A DNA stretch of 64,000 bases, taken from the NCBI GenBank assembly GCA_948567375.1, contig OX419758.1:44521001-44585000 (forward strand), given 5' to 3'. Numbering within the stretch: the stretch's first letter is position 1; each line of letters opens with the position of its first letter. The DNA comes from Lunularia cruciata (taxonomy: Eukaryota > Streptophyta > Marchantiopsida > Lunulariales > Lunulariaceae). Shown here one piece after another: positions 46,136 to 58,459 of the stretch. A model generated the notes under the pieces. It was not told where the DNA came from, ran no database searches, and was given only the letters and a program-made list of their open reading frames with translations. The position numbers were made by a program, and so were the translations under genes.

Positions 46136-49100
46136 TCAATTGCAATTCCCTGAATTATTTTAGGGTGACGCTTAATGAGGTTATGTAGGCTTCTCTGGTT
46201 GACTTGTGAGCGCAAATGTTAGGGCTGTAAATTGCTCTATTTTCATGTGGAACGAATTCACCCAAGAAAGAAGAAATATCCCAAAGAGAAGAGAGGAAGG
46301 AAAATTTTGAATTTTGAATTTGCATAGGAACAAGAAGAAATCGAAGAGATGCTGGAAAATTTTGAATTATGCACTGTAGGGCAGATCCACCTCCTCTTAC
46401 CCTTATAACTCCTATTTGACATGTCTCCATCCTCGAGTTGATAATATCTGTTATCATCTAGTCTTTGTTTATTCTCTCTGATGAACGTCCCATTTGGCTG
46501 GCTCCCAAATATCTCTAACTGAGCCCCCACCCGCGATAAGAATTCTCATCACCCGTATATCGATCTACGGAACATTATACTTACACTTTCGGTTTGCTTA
46601 TGAGGGCCCGTACCTTTAATTACAGAGATCATAATATTGCCCGAAAATATCTTTCGCTTTGAAATCTGAGAACCCCCTATTGTCTCGTCAAATTGTACGG
46701 GTTGACTCGTATATACGGAATGCAGTCTATTCCCCTCAATGTCGCGTTCCCGTATTAATTATCTTTCCTGAATTCTCGGGGCTCTCCGCGATGGCCTTTA
46801 CAGTCTGATTCAATTCTAGTCTCTTGTGATCGCTACGGGATAACCGGTGAATTTTACGATGATGCCTTTGCTCCCGTGGAACTTCCGTAAAATCTGCACT
46901 TGAAACCCAGTTATATAATGAACAGAATGGTAATTGTAAAAGTCGGGGCGGTGTCCAAAAGTACTGCAAGTAACGTAACAACTGTGATTTGGTACAGGAA
47001 ATGAGCGTTGGTTTTCCCCTGAAGGTCCTCCTTTGGCGGAAAAGTGTTCGTCCTCATTAGCGCCAAAAGTCAGTCAATTGATTCACTATCGTCAGGTTCC
47101 TACTTGGCTGCATTTTGTTTCGCGGTTGGAATCTCGGCACAGGACAGTGTAGAGACTGTAGTTGCTCGACCTCGTGACATCTGAATGGATAATGGAGAAG
47201 AATCCAGAAGAACTTCACCGCAATCGTGACGTCAACATTCTTCCGCATGATTCGGACCTCTTCGCTTGTTACCATTTGTTGAGTTCTGTTCAGATGGTAT
47301 ACGCGTATTCCATGGCGGACTCCGGCTGGGCGCAATGCGAGCTGCTAGGGTGGAGGTTAAAGGTAACAACAGGGTGGGCCTTCCAGCTAATCTAGAAGGT
47401 TGAATTTCGAGATGCGGTTGTGTCATTAGTAGAATGTAAAATGACCAAGGTCAGATTGGGTTCCTTTCTGGTGTGAAGGGCATCACGTACAATCTGAATT
47501 CTATGCACAGAAAGTGCTTGTATACGCCCTTTTGGGTTTTCTGGATGGCTGATTTACAACTATACAATTTTGGAATGCAAAAGGTGTTCTAATAAAAGTC
47601 ATGCAGCTGAAACTGGAAGGGTTTGTTTGAGAGACCCATGATTTTGCTTCAGAAGTTAGAAAGATTGCCGAGGTAAGGCTGGAAAAATGAACTTTCTCAG
47701 GGTCTTCTACCTCTAACTCTCCAGAACTGATCGCAAGCACCATATGCATCTGCAGAGACCTGCCTCGGTTCATAGATAAGATGCCTCTTATCTCCAGACC
47801 TAGACCTAAGTGCATTTGGATTGAACTGAAGTACAAATCGGGATCTTCCACCTGCTCTACTGCAATAGGGTTGACAATGGCATACACTTCTGTCTGCGAA
47901 TGCCGGCGGATGTACAGTAATTGCTTACAAGGAGTCATGCTTTACTCTGATCACTTCCTAGAAGGTAATTGTAGACTGCTGACTAAGCTGGATACAAAAG
48001 TAAACTGTATGGAAATCAGATGAAATTCTCCAAACGAACAAGGTACATAGTTCGATTTGGACCATTTGTAATCAAACTAATTAGTATCTATACACCGCAC
48101 CATTTAACAACTCGCCTTCTGCATGAAAGTTAAAATTGAGACTGTCGAAATAGACCAGGACTAGAAATTGAACTGGAATTTTCGGCTTCTGGGTTCCAAT
48201 GGTGATCAACGCAACACCACAGCCGGAGAAAATTTGTGTGTAATCAGCACCTTAGATGTAGCATCTTTGGCATCCATTACTTGTAGAAATAACGAAAAGT
48301 CTTTCAAAAGGCTCATACAGTCACTGGTCTTGAAATGGCAAACCTTGTCATGGACTCTGTTACTACAAAGTTCTGTACGAGTCTGCACAGTTCGTTGTAC
48401 AGGCACAATCTAGAGCAGTTAAGGTGGAACTTAAATTCACGGAATTCAGAGTGCGGCGCGAATACATGGTCTCTCCATGATCTAAAGACTGCTCGGCCTT
48501 GACCGCTCTCGTCCTTCACGTGTACTTCTTCTGCATATCCATGTTGTCGTCGAGATACAAGTGAGCCTGGAGCTAGAGAGTAACGTGAACCTAACATACA
48601 GGTAAAGTTGGGATTGTAGACCGCGGATGTATCTCTCTTGGTCAGACCTTTCTAAGACCAGCGTAAGGCATCCGTCGTAGATTGGATTTCAATCCAAATT
48701 GACCATGGTTTTCAATTGTTGATGCAAACTACTAAACTCGTGTATGGGGGACCCTTTGAGCTCTACTTTGGGATTAGAAACGACTGCAAATAAATGAGGC
48801 CAGGACTTTCTTCGTCTGTACAGTCAAATGCGCCAGAAGTATCCACTAAAGGAGACGAGGATTTAACAACGAAGGAGTTGCACAAAACACTCTATGATTG
48901 AGACCGAACCTGACACTGGCACATTCTCCAATCAGCGTCTGTCGAAGTTTATGAAAGACCAAAAGACTGACCTTGACTACGAGGACTAAATCAAGGAATT
49001 TCGTTATAGTTGTGATACAAATGCAAGAAACCTAAATCCAGGTGGACCGGACGACCTCGTATCACAGTTCGCAATCTCTCAGTTAAATCCTAGGAGCGGG

Positions 49101-50965
49101 TGACCATGCTAGCTGTATAAACCCAATCGGGAGTACAGCGACTAAGACCAAATTCGGAGTCTACAGTCTTGTTTTGATTGAACACTAACTGCCGCAATGC
49201 ATGGAACTAAATCGAGAAGGTGGACTTCAAGAATAGTTTCATATCTCAATTTGGCTCAAAGCTTAGTACTTCTCTACCCATTTGGTCCAGGAAGACCGGT
49301 ACTGTGAACTTCTCCACCTGCGCGCTTACACTGTCAACTCCAGTGGCGCTCTACGGTAGTAGTATGCGGCCGACAGCATTGACTGGGGCAAGAATTATTC
49401 TCAATCTCAGCCAATTCCACTTACGTCAATCCTGGGAATACAGGTCCATGTTCGGACAGACGCCTTTTGACCTCAGATCTTTCCACGATAGCTCTTGCCC
49501 TTCTGTTAAGTCTCAGAGAGCGTGTTGTTGAGGACGCCGTAAGTTATAGAAATCCGTCCACTAACTGCAACGAACGCTTCGTCGACTTTCCAGATCGCAT
49601 CCTCCCTCCCTCACGGTCGGTCTGCCCGGCCAACGACTCTTTAGAAGATGGAATGGCCAAATTAAAAAACATTCTCTGGCCATCGCAGCCCACTTTCTTC
49701 ATTGTCTAGGAATACCGGTGGAATTTAGTGGACATGATTCCGTACGATGTGACCAAAAGTAGAGACAGTGTCATGGAGGGAAAGTGTCTCCATAGGGTCT
49801 CCGTAGACTACTAACTACTGGAATCACGGGTTGATTTCTCGCTACGATATATGTGAGCACTAAACTGCGACGTAGTTACTGAACAGAATTTGACTGTGCG
49901 CTAGAATTGGGTTTTCAGTAACTTGGTGACATTCTCTTCTTTCTCAAGCATTGTTTATCGGCACCATACTTGTAGAACAGGGCAAAACCATGCGGGTAAC
50001 TCATGCGCACCTAGTTGGTCAAAGTTGGACAGCGTTATTGGAAAGTCGGTGGGCTAGCAACCATCCTTTCCCTGACTTCCATGTCAGACCCCCTGGCTAT
50101 GGCGATTGCTAGGCGAGGACCCGGAGTAACCTTCTGGACCAATTGCCGCCAGGTCTCGCACTCGTTATTTTTAACCGATTTCCAAATGAATCTCATGCAT
50201 ATTCGTCCACAACCCCAAATCTTAACTCAATGCGATGTGTAGGGAATTTCATAAAAGTTACCTCGTGTTCGCCACCGTGAGTCAACAGGTAACAGGAGCT
50301 CCCATACGCAATCCTCCCACTGTTGGAACCAGACTCCGAGGCTGAGATAGGACCTCGAAGGTCATTCACTGGCCTGGCATCCGTTGATGATTGACTCCAA
50401 TTACTCTAAGGATTCTCTTCAGGACGGAAGTCTCATCTAGATATCCGTCATTTAGATAATTAGACCTGAGTCTGATCTCCATCAATCCCACCCTAATGTT
50501 TGGGGCAGCAAAACGGTCTTATAAGCACTCGCACCCCCATTCCTAGTTCGGTCTGTGAATATTACATCTAAGTACAGTACTAGACTGTCAACAAACAATA
50601 TCTATCTGAAAACTTTCATGCACAGGCTCCCTTGTACATAGGTTCCATTCGATGCGTAGTCGTGCTTGTTGATGTCCAGTAGTGTACATTATGAGAATAG
50701 TCGTCCGTTTGTTTTCGCAATTGTCACATTAGGTACATAACTGCACGTAACCAATAACCACCTCTCAATTCTGTCCGATCAGGACGAGGATCCTGTGTTT
50801 TGAGGGTGTTCATGTATTGTTGCTTGGTGCGAAATTATGCTTGTGGCGAGATTCTATAACTTGTCACCATTTCAAGATCGAAGGAACAATTTTAAGGCAG
50901 GATTACACTACAGAGATTCACAATCGGCTTCTAAGGAGTTGGGAACGTCGGCCTCCTTTACCACC
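46136..50965. other. Genic-island sequence without a recognisable gene
   Basis: Composition changes at about 46.2-46.5 kb to more balanced base use and low repetition. Over 4.6 kb no frame exceeds about 145 codons, and none shows a motif I can name. None of the repeat families occurs here. It may hold upstream regulatory sequence, non-coding transcripts or small exons; I cannot tell from sequence alone. Confidence 0.5.
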
Positions 50966-52459
50966 ATGGCTTCGCAGCGCAATGACGTGCTTAAATCGAA
51001 CATCCTGTCTTCTTCCATGGACATGGCGATCGCTAATAAGGGTGCGAGCTTGGAGGACATTCTTCCTGATGCTCTCCTTGGTGAAATTTTCTCTCACTTG
51101 TGCGATGCAAGAGACCTGTCCCGGGCTGCTCTGGTGAACTCATCATTCCGCAACCAGTGCAGATTTGTGAAAAACGTTCGATTCAACTGCCAGCTGAAAA
51201 ATGTCAATAGGAAGCGTCTACAGGATGGGCAGGCGGCAGCACCAATTACACCTTTCAAGGACACTGTGATCAGTATGGTTAAGAACCTCACGTGCGTGCA
51301 GCAGCTGCGGTTGGAGATTGAGGAGGACGTCCAATCGACCAAGTTCAAAGAGGATGTGGTTGAGAAGAACAGTCTCTGGCTCTCTGAGGGATCTTTCGTC
51401 CGGAATTGGCTACCCCCACTAAGTGAAACTCTGACGAGTCTCACGCTCATCGACTACGGTCAACAAGCGATATTTCATACATCTCCCGTGCTTCAGCTGC
51501 TATCCGATCACTGCAAGCAGTTACAGACGCTAGAGCTGTGCAACATGTTCTTGGATTCAAAAGGCTGCAACAAAATGAATCGGGTGACTCGTTTAACCCT
51601 GAAATGCGTCAAATTGATGGAAAATGGATTGCAGGATATATCTGAGATGATGCCCATGCTGGAGAACGTCGTACTTAACCCTGTGGTAGGCCTTAGAGAG
51701 GCTAGGCTCAAGTCTGAACACGTCAAGGTGCTTTGTGTGAGCTCTATGACGAAGGTCGGTAGTGTGAGACTGGATTGCCCCTCACTCATCAAACTGCAGA
51801 TCAAGCTTTCGAAACCAGATGAAATTAAGATCAGGGCTCCTAAACTCGAAACGCTGGCCGTCAAACTTACTCTCAGGACAGAAGATCCTCAGCACACTAT
51901 CATTGAGTTCGAGGAGGTGAGGTCATTGCGTGAGCTCCTGATAGGCGGGTCAGATCAAGAGACATTTCTACTGAACAAGTTGTTCTCGCAAAATCGTATG
52001 CTGGAGAAAATCTTCATTGACATTCCTTGTATGGCCTTCGAAAAGTTCACTGGGGGTTTTAGAGGAGTGCAGCAACCTGTACCTCAAATGATGCAAACTT
52101 TGGAATCATTGAGAACCTGCTTTCCAAGGCTTCAGAGCTTCAACGCGGGTCCCGGATTTTGCCACTGCTTGCAGCAGAACGTGGTGAGCGTTGCAAACGG
52201 GGAAGTAGCCCTCAAAGTATGGCCTGCGGCAAAGAGGATGCTATTGCACTTCGTAATCCAGGACTTAGAGTTGTCCCTTGGCTCAGTAACTGCCTTGGTC
52301 AAAGCCATGCCCAAACTTACCTACTTAGAGGTGTATGTGCACAAAGACAGTAAAATTGAAGCAGATAAGTTCCGCCAAGAGCTCGAGCATCGCTTTCCCC
52401 TCTTGGAATTGAAATGTGGAAGTTGGGCGCACGGCATGAAGTTCGATACGTTTAACTAA
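50966..52459 (+). CDS. F-box/LRR-like protein
   Basis: 497 residues, one exon. I chose the Met at 50966 because its context is ACCACCATGGC; the frame is open from 50837 but that extension has poor composition. The F-box is at residues about 30-72 (LEDILPDALLGEIFSHLCDA, DLSRAALVNSSFRNQCR). It is followed by irregular leucine-rich repeats (LQTLELCNMF, VTRLTLKCVKLM, LIKLQIKLSKPDEIKIRAPK, LTYLEVYVHK). F-box proteins link substrates to SCF ubiquitin ligases through Skp1; the LRR part would choose the substrate, which is unknown here. General resemblance is to plant F-box/LRR proteins. This is the only intact non-transposon gene I see; it has no stops and well-mixed codons. Confidence 0.88.
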   Translation: MASQRNDVLKSNILSSSMDMAIANKGASLEDILPDALLGEIFSHLCDARDLSRAALVNSSFRNQCRFVKNVRFNCQLKNVNRKRLQDGQAAAPITPFKDTVISMVKNLTCVQQLRLEIEEDVQSTKFKEDVVEKNSLWLSEGSFVRNWLPPLSETLTSLTLIDYGQQAIFHTSPVLQLLSDHCKQLQTLELCNMFLDSKGCNKMNRVTRLTLKCVKLMENGLQDISEMMPMLENVVLNPVVGLREARLKSEHVKVLCVSSMTKVGSVRLDCPSLIKLQIKLSKPDEIKIRAPKLETLAVKLTLRTEDPQHTIIEFEEVRSLRELLIGGSDQETFLLNKLFSQNRMLEKIFIDIPCMAFEKFTGGFRGVQQPVPQMMQTLESLRTCFPRLQSFNAGPGFCHCLQQNVVSVANGEVALKVWPAAKRMLLHFVIQDLELSLGSVTALVKAMPKLTYLEVYVHKDSKIEADKFRQELEHRFPLLELKCGSWAHGMKFDTFN

Positions 52460-52629
52460 CTACTTTAACCTGGAAAAGTGCAAAGATCTACACTTTGAGG
52501 TTTTAGTTCATCGTGGATCCGCGTACTTACGTTAACGTGGCCGCGACCGGATGGACGATAAACTGGACATCATTCCCCACATGTCCGGCAGGTTAAGGAT
52601 AGAAAGTGCTTTGAGACATCTTACATGAC

Positions 52630-52656
52630 TAATAAAGGGGCGGGCATGGAAATAAA
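52630..52656 (+). terminator. Likely polyadenylation signals of the F-box gene
   Basis: AATAAA at about 52630 and again at about 52651, roughly 170-190 bp after the stop codon. Plant signals are loose, so this is only suggestive. Confidence 0.35.
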
Positions 52657-52659
52657 AGA

Positions 52660-54170
52660 ACTCCACCTGAGAGTTCATAAAACCTCTTAAGCACAATTGA
52701 TGCGCTTTATGAAGGAATAAGTCATACGACAAGGCTCTTTGTTGATTGTAATATGCGCTAGCGCATCACTTTTTGTGCAAGAAAAAGAGTCTGCACCGCA
52801 CTAAGCTCGCTGTTTGGTTTCACGCTGTGTTTTGTTTTCCTTACTTTGTGAGAGTGAATCGACGAGAAGAACAAACCGTTACAGCAGTGAAAAGGTTTCT
52901 ACAATCACCCCAACTTCCAAGGATCTTACATTCTCCATGCCAGGGCATTTCAATGGCTTTTCTACCTCGAACTGTGCTGTACTATGCATCAGAACGAAGT
53001 AAGTATTCATGAGGGTGGATCGTATCCTCGCATGCAACGAAGTATCCAAAGGTTAGATCGTTTTGATGGACTGTCCTCTTAGTCTTCTGATCGTGTTTAC
53101 CCGCCATTCCTTTTCTTTGTCTTCTCGTTCATGGGTGCTACTGTATAGCTAATCTCTTGCACAAAAAGTACGTTTCTTTGGTCATCGTCTTAGTTATCGT
53201 CGTGCTTCTACAACATGGTGGTTGAGTTGGGCTTCTTATTAAATCTGATTAAATCACTGCAATCACATTGCACACGATCAGGTCTGCCCATGTTCAGCGT
53301 TTGTTCTTAAACTTCTTTTTTTGTCGTTGTACTACACGTCAGATCCTTACTCAAATTTCAGGAATTCCCGTCTGAAAATAGAACTTGATTTCTTGAACGG
53401 TCTTTAGGACGAGATCGCGACGGAAGATAATGTCATTCTACACAACTTTCGTCCTCGAGCTCCTGCGTGGCCCCACTACTCTTACTACAAAGTAGACCGC
53501 AATTGGGGAATTCAGTGTCACCTGGGTTAAAAGAGCCTTAATTAATTAATCAATTAACGTGCAGTCTTGCTTCCGCTTTGTTACAAAGCGAAGGTCAATG
53601 GAGCCTTGAATGTGAATTCAATCTATAACTTCCAAATTTCTCATAATCAGACACAAAATTAATGAAACTTCAACTTGAAAACGACGGTTCTAAGAAGGGA
53701 AATATGACGTCTTCAACTCAATCTTTACGGAGGTTTTGCATTATGTACGGGTTTTTGATTTCTACTTAATGTATTCATCAAAATGGGGTATCATCACCTA
53801 GGGGTATTGGATACAATCCAACATAGTTCTACTTTAATAGGCAACTATGTTTTGTACCTGCGGGGAACGCATATTTGAAATCCAAAATTCGCCACACTTG
53901 GGTGACAAAAAATAGAATCTTACGACATGTAAAGAAGTTTCACCAAGAGCGTGACATTCATAACATAGCATATTCAGAATAACTTTTATCTCCTGTTTAC
54001 TGCTATATTCAAGAGATTTTAAGGGATGATAAGAAGTAGACCAGATTAAATTGAATCTGGTATCCAATCGAAAACCGTAAAAATATAATTCATAATCCTC
54101 CATTTCTATGTTTAAATTCCTGTTTTGATTTGATGCAGTTTTTACTCTATTGGGGCTTAGCCCCATGTTA
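52660..54170. other. Downstream part of the genic island
   Basis: No convincing gene. A minus-strand frame of 110 codons at 53834-54166 (aromatic-rich, DYELYFYGFRLDTRFNLIWS) shows no motif I recognise and may be chance. A short tract of TTAA repeats occurs near 53540. Confidence 0.4.
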
Positions 54171-55974
54171 CCTTTTTTTCTCTCCCTTGTACGGCTTGAT
54201 GGGGTCTTCCCATCCTTTTCCTTTTTGTTGCCTTTTCCTTTTTATTCCACTTATTTTGGTTTTGATTCGATTAGATGGCTAAAGTAGTGAAAGCGTCTAC
54301 CTTTCTACATATTTTAAATGTCCATTCTTGAGTGATAGGGTTTAATTTGATATACACTCCGAGATCTATATGCTAGATCGTGAATTTTCATGGAATCATA
54401 TATTTATTATCATAGACCAAAATTGTCCGAGATTCTTATCATATAATATTGATATATCTTCCAAAGTTCTTCATTATTAGTAGCAATAACTAGTGTATAA
54501 GAAATAATACATGATCAAACCATATATTATATCATGATTAAATATTTGCTATTCTAAATTCAACTTATTATTATTCTTAGCTTTATGTGCATTTAATAGA
54601 TAAATGTTATTTTAATTTGGTATTAGGTTATAATTTATATGAGAATTTCATATTCCATTCATGTGCTTTATAATTATTTTCAGATAATTGGTTAAAAATT
54701 GATGATAGGAAGAATTAAATAGAAATATTTACTTGGACCCTTAGTGCATATATAGGTTGTATATTATTTTTAACATATATTAGAATACCCGATAGTTATG
54801 TAAATGGAGATAATCTTATGGATGATAATTTCTTAATCAAAAATACTTATCTTCGTAATTGAAATATTGAAAAAATGTAGTCAAGCAGTGCGCATTAAGT
54901 CATTCCACCATCAAAATAATAATTAATCAAAAATTAAGAATAAATATATTTACTTTTGATAATTGATATATGGTTAATAGTATATACTAAACCTCATAGT
55001 TTTGGTAGTTTAGTTATTTTTCTTTAAAATTTTAATTTGATATAATTGATATGATTAGGAGGTAGAGAATTTGATGAATATTATAAATATTAAATAATGC
55101 AAGATAAGTTAGAAAAATATTTACATAAATTTATATCATGTATAGTCACAAAATAAAAATAAAAATAAAAATAAAATAGGATCACCATTCATTATAACAT
55201 AAAATATAAAAAAATAATAAAAAATAATAACCTATCTATTTTATCTCTCAATGGAATGGCTTCCTATGCTTAATACAATTCTAAATATAGATAGCTTATA
55301 CTATGAATAAATTTAAAGTGTGAAATCATAGAAATCAAAATGTAATATATTTTATAAAAATTTTTAGAAATTTAGTAATGGTGGTCAATGTATAGATGAG
55401 TTTTCATTTTAAGAGCTAAGAATTATAAAAATGTTATATTGGCTTTTATATATAGATTTAAAAAGAATTTTTTTTATCATCTTGAAAACTTATTTTTTAT
55501 GCTTCTTATTTGTTTCTTATATTGATGATTTTTTAAAGTTTTTTCTACATAAAATTTTATGCTAAATTAACTTCTTATCATCCCAAATTGTTATTAGATG
55601 AGATAGAACAAGATACAAATAAAATATATCTAGTGAGCTTTTGAACATGAAGTATTACTTGCAAAATAGTTATAATGGTCCTCAAGCTCACAAATTTTTT
55701 GTATGAAGAAGCTATAAAATACTTATTTTCTTATATTAAAAACTTCCTCTTATGAATATGAAAAGTTTTGAATGGAACAAGGGACAAAAACATGACAAAA
55801 CTTCTTATTTCAGTATAGTAATTCTGTAATATATCCATTGGAAAGTAACTTGAATTAGAAATGAATTAATGCATAAGGAATAGAAATACAATTAGGCAGA
55901 AATTAATATAAAAAATTCAACCCAATCTTCTCTTCTTAGTTTCATTAGACTACATTGTCATAAACAAAGTATCA
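54171..55974. other. Very A+T-rich spacer
   Basis: Long runs of A and T, no open frame of note, no repeat-family match. An (AAAAT)n microsatellite lies at about 55151-55178. Confidence 0.6.
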
Positions 55975-56058
55975 TGCATATCTACGTGCTGCACAACATC
56001 ATTTACTATAAAAGCACATCTCATATAAGAAGTAATGCACAAACTCTAAAGTGCCACA
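55975..56058 (-). repeat. Family C LTR start fragment
   Basis: The minus strand starts TGTGGCACTTTAGAG and follows the first 85 or so bases of the C LTR, then is lost in the A+T-rich spacer. Confidence 0.6.
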
Positions 56059-56062
56059 ATAA

Positions 56063-56576
56063 TCAAGAATTAAATTGTGGAACTCAAACTTTATAAACTC
56101 TACAAACGGGCATTCATTACACTCATCAAGCCAAACTCCCTCTAACATAGAGAATCAAGGTTGGAATTGCTAGCTCTATCCACCATAGCCAAGAGCTCAA
56201 CATAGAAGAAGTAAGCTCTTTGCGGCTCCACTTTGAGGTAAACTCCTCCTCGGAAGCCAAGCCAAGGAGTATAGCTCTAATGGCACATCTAGTGGTATTG
56301 ATAGTAAAAATGGTGCAAAATAGTAGCTTTGCCGATGCAATAATGGAGTAGGTAGCCACCAATGAGTAGTTTATGCGTTGCTACTAATACAATGATGACT
56401 ACGAAAATAATCACCCTAATGTAGTAGCAAACTAGCTTGAATGTTGCAAATCTTTTGATAGTTGTCATGTGTATATATTGATACACAACATACATCACTA
56501 CCAACATCATTCATTATAGAAACACAACTTATATAAGAAGTCACACCTAAATTCTAAAGATCCACAATCACCTCCC
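56063..56576 (-). repeat. Family C LTR, 3' LTR of a minus-strand copy, truncated
   Basis: The minus strand starts TGTGGATCTTTAGAAT at 56576, preceded in coding direction by a polypurine tract (AGGGAGGTGAT). It follows the C LTR for about 510 bp and stops next to another LTR start at 56058. This is the same arrangement as at 19172-19830 but on the other strand. Confidence 0.65.
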
Positions 56577-56825
56577 TATTTTTAAGCACCTTCAACCTAA
56601 AAGGTGAAAAGCAGTGTTGACCTCCATTTTATTGGCTTTCACTAAGCAAAGGCAACAAGAAGAGTTTTCAATTAGGTCCCTCTATCTCTATATAGCCATT
56701 TACTCCTTATGTGTGGTAGGCCTTATGGGGTGCAAAGACCAAGAGGTTGGGTGCTATTATGTCTCATCATTAGTTTCATATGTGTAATCTATACCACCTA
56801 AGGAGTGTGTCATGAAATTTTTAGA
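56577..56825 (-). other. Family C polypurine tract and 3' untranslated region
   Basis: Parallels 19020-19171 on the opposite strand (e.g. tatctctatatagccatttact versus the reverse complement near 19120), i.e. the end of a pol transcript. The PHD region itself is not present. Confidence 0.55.
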
Positions 56826-58440
56826 GCCTAAGCTAGTTTGCTTGGATTATAGAATGGTAGTGTTGGAAATCATAGTTATGTTGGTATTTGCTCATGGACT
56901 ACTTGTTGGCGGCCGGATTTCATGTTAGAGCTACGGATCACATGGTAAGACTCACCATAACTTGCATTGTTACATAGTCAAATGTGCAATCAACAACACC
57001 ATTAGGGTTGGAGACATAGGTTGAACAAAGGAGTATACTATCAAAGTGCAACTTCAGAGAGCTCATTTCTTTGATGTTGAGTCTTTGAGTTCTTGGCTAC
57101 AGTGGACAAAAGTCCACAAACGTTATTTGGAATCCTTAGCTAGAGTGGGTATGGTGTGGTTGTAATCAATGCACAATTCTTGGTAGATTGTTGAGTGAAT
57201 GATAGATTATATATTTGATTTGAATGTGATTTGAGTGGAAGAGTTGAACTTATTACATTAGAGCAATTAGAGTTAGGGGGAAATTGGGTGCAAGAATTGA
57301 GTGCATTGGTGGCATATCCAAGTATGGTTGATCATTGGTACATTAAATTGTGGTCCTTAGATTTCATTGAGGGTGATCATGTGTGGAAGCTCTCTTTGAG
57401 TTGATGCAAATTTGGTAATGCGGCAAATAGTGTGTGGAAGTATTGGTCAAATTTTTGAGAATTGAGTCAATTTGAGATAGTGTGGTTTTGATTTGAGCCC
57501 AAGGAGGTGAAATCAAGATCAATTCGGTACAATTGATGAGAAATGGGCATTTTGAGTATGTGGAGGTTCAATTTGTACCAAATTTTACCTCCTTAGGTTC
57601 AATTTGAACATAAGGAGGTAAAATTAAGGTCAATTTGGTACAAATTGAACCCCAAGTGCAAAATTGGAGGGAGATTTGAGAACCCATCCTCTCAAAGTAG
57701 GGATACGGAGATCCCCATCCTCTCAATTTGGCCTTAGTTGATAATTATCGGATGATTTGGTAATTAGTGAACTATAAAAGAAGTTTGTTAGATTGGTGGA
57801 GGTTGTCTAAATATGAAGGTTGCCCAAAATCAAAATTCCAAAGGAGGTGAAATCAAAGTCAATTTGATCTAAATTTATGAGAAATGGGTCATTTTGAGTC
57901 AATGGAGGTTAAATTTGAACCTAAGGAGGTGAAATCAAGGTCACTTTGGTGCAAATTAAGCCCGAAGTGCAAAATTGGAGGGAGATTTGGGAACCCATCC
58001 TCTCCAATTAGAGATTTGGAGATTCTTATCCTCTCAATTTATCCTTACTTGATAGTTACCGGATGATTTGGCAATTAGTAAACTATAGAAGAAGTTTGTC
58101 CAATCATTAGAGGTTGTTTAAATTTGGAGGTTGCACAAATTGTCCTGGCTAGTGCTTGAGTTGATGAAGATTGGCCAGATTTAGAGAGAGTTCAAATTAG
58201 CAAGAAGAACGTCTTCATTTTAGAAGCTCCAAGGCATAAGGTTGTGGGCTAGAGAGGCTATGATGGCCTAAAAGGACCAAAAGCCAACTTGTTGTGAGGT
58301 TAGTTAGTTTAGATGAGTTTTTGGTCATTATTTGGCAAAATTAGGTTGTGTGCAAGAGGGTTTGAATCCAAATCTCTAGTTCCTAGATTGGTGCTTAGCC
58401 AACTAATCCATCCTCACTTATTATCCTAGTAATTGGTTAA
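56826..58440 (+). repeat. Family C 5' LTR with internal duplication
   Basis: Parallels 19300-19735 and, reversed, 22989-24380. The first 120 or so bases are missing. A 340-bp unit is duplicated in tandem (57501-57840 and 57841-58180), and a long foldback sits in the first unit (57565-57651). It is followed by leader and Gag on the same strand. Confidence 0.68.
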
Positions 58441-58459
58441 CTAATATATATATGCAGCT

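Noticed and set aside
50837-50965. N-terminal extension of the F-box protein to the first Met at 50837
   Set aside because: The Met at 50966 has a far better start context, and the extension shows no conserved feature.
52773-53012. 80-codon plus-strand frame after the F-box gene
   Set aside because: No motif and ordinary length for chance in this composition.
53834-55974. Organelle DNA insertion in the A+T-rich spacer
   Set aside because: A+T content fits, but I recognised no plastid or mitochondrial gene.
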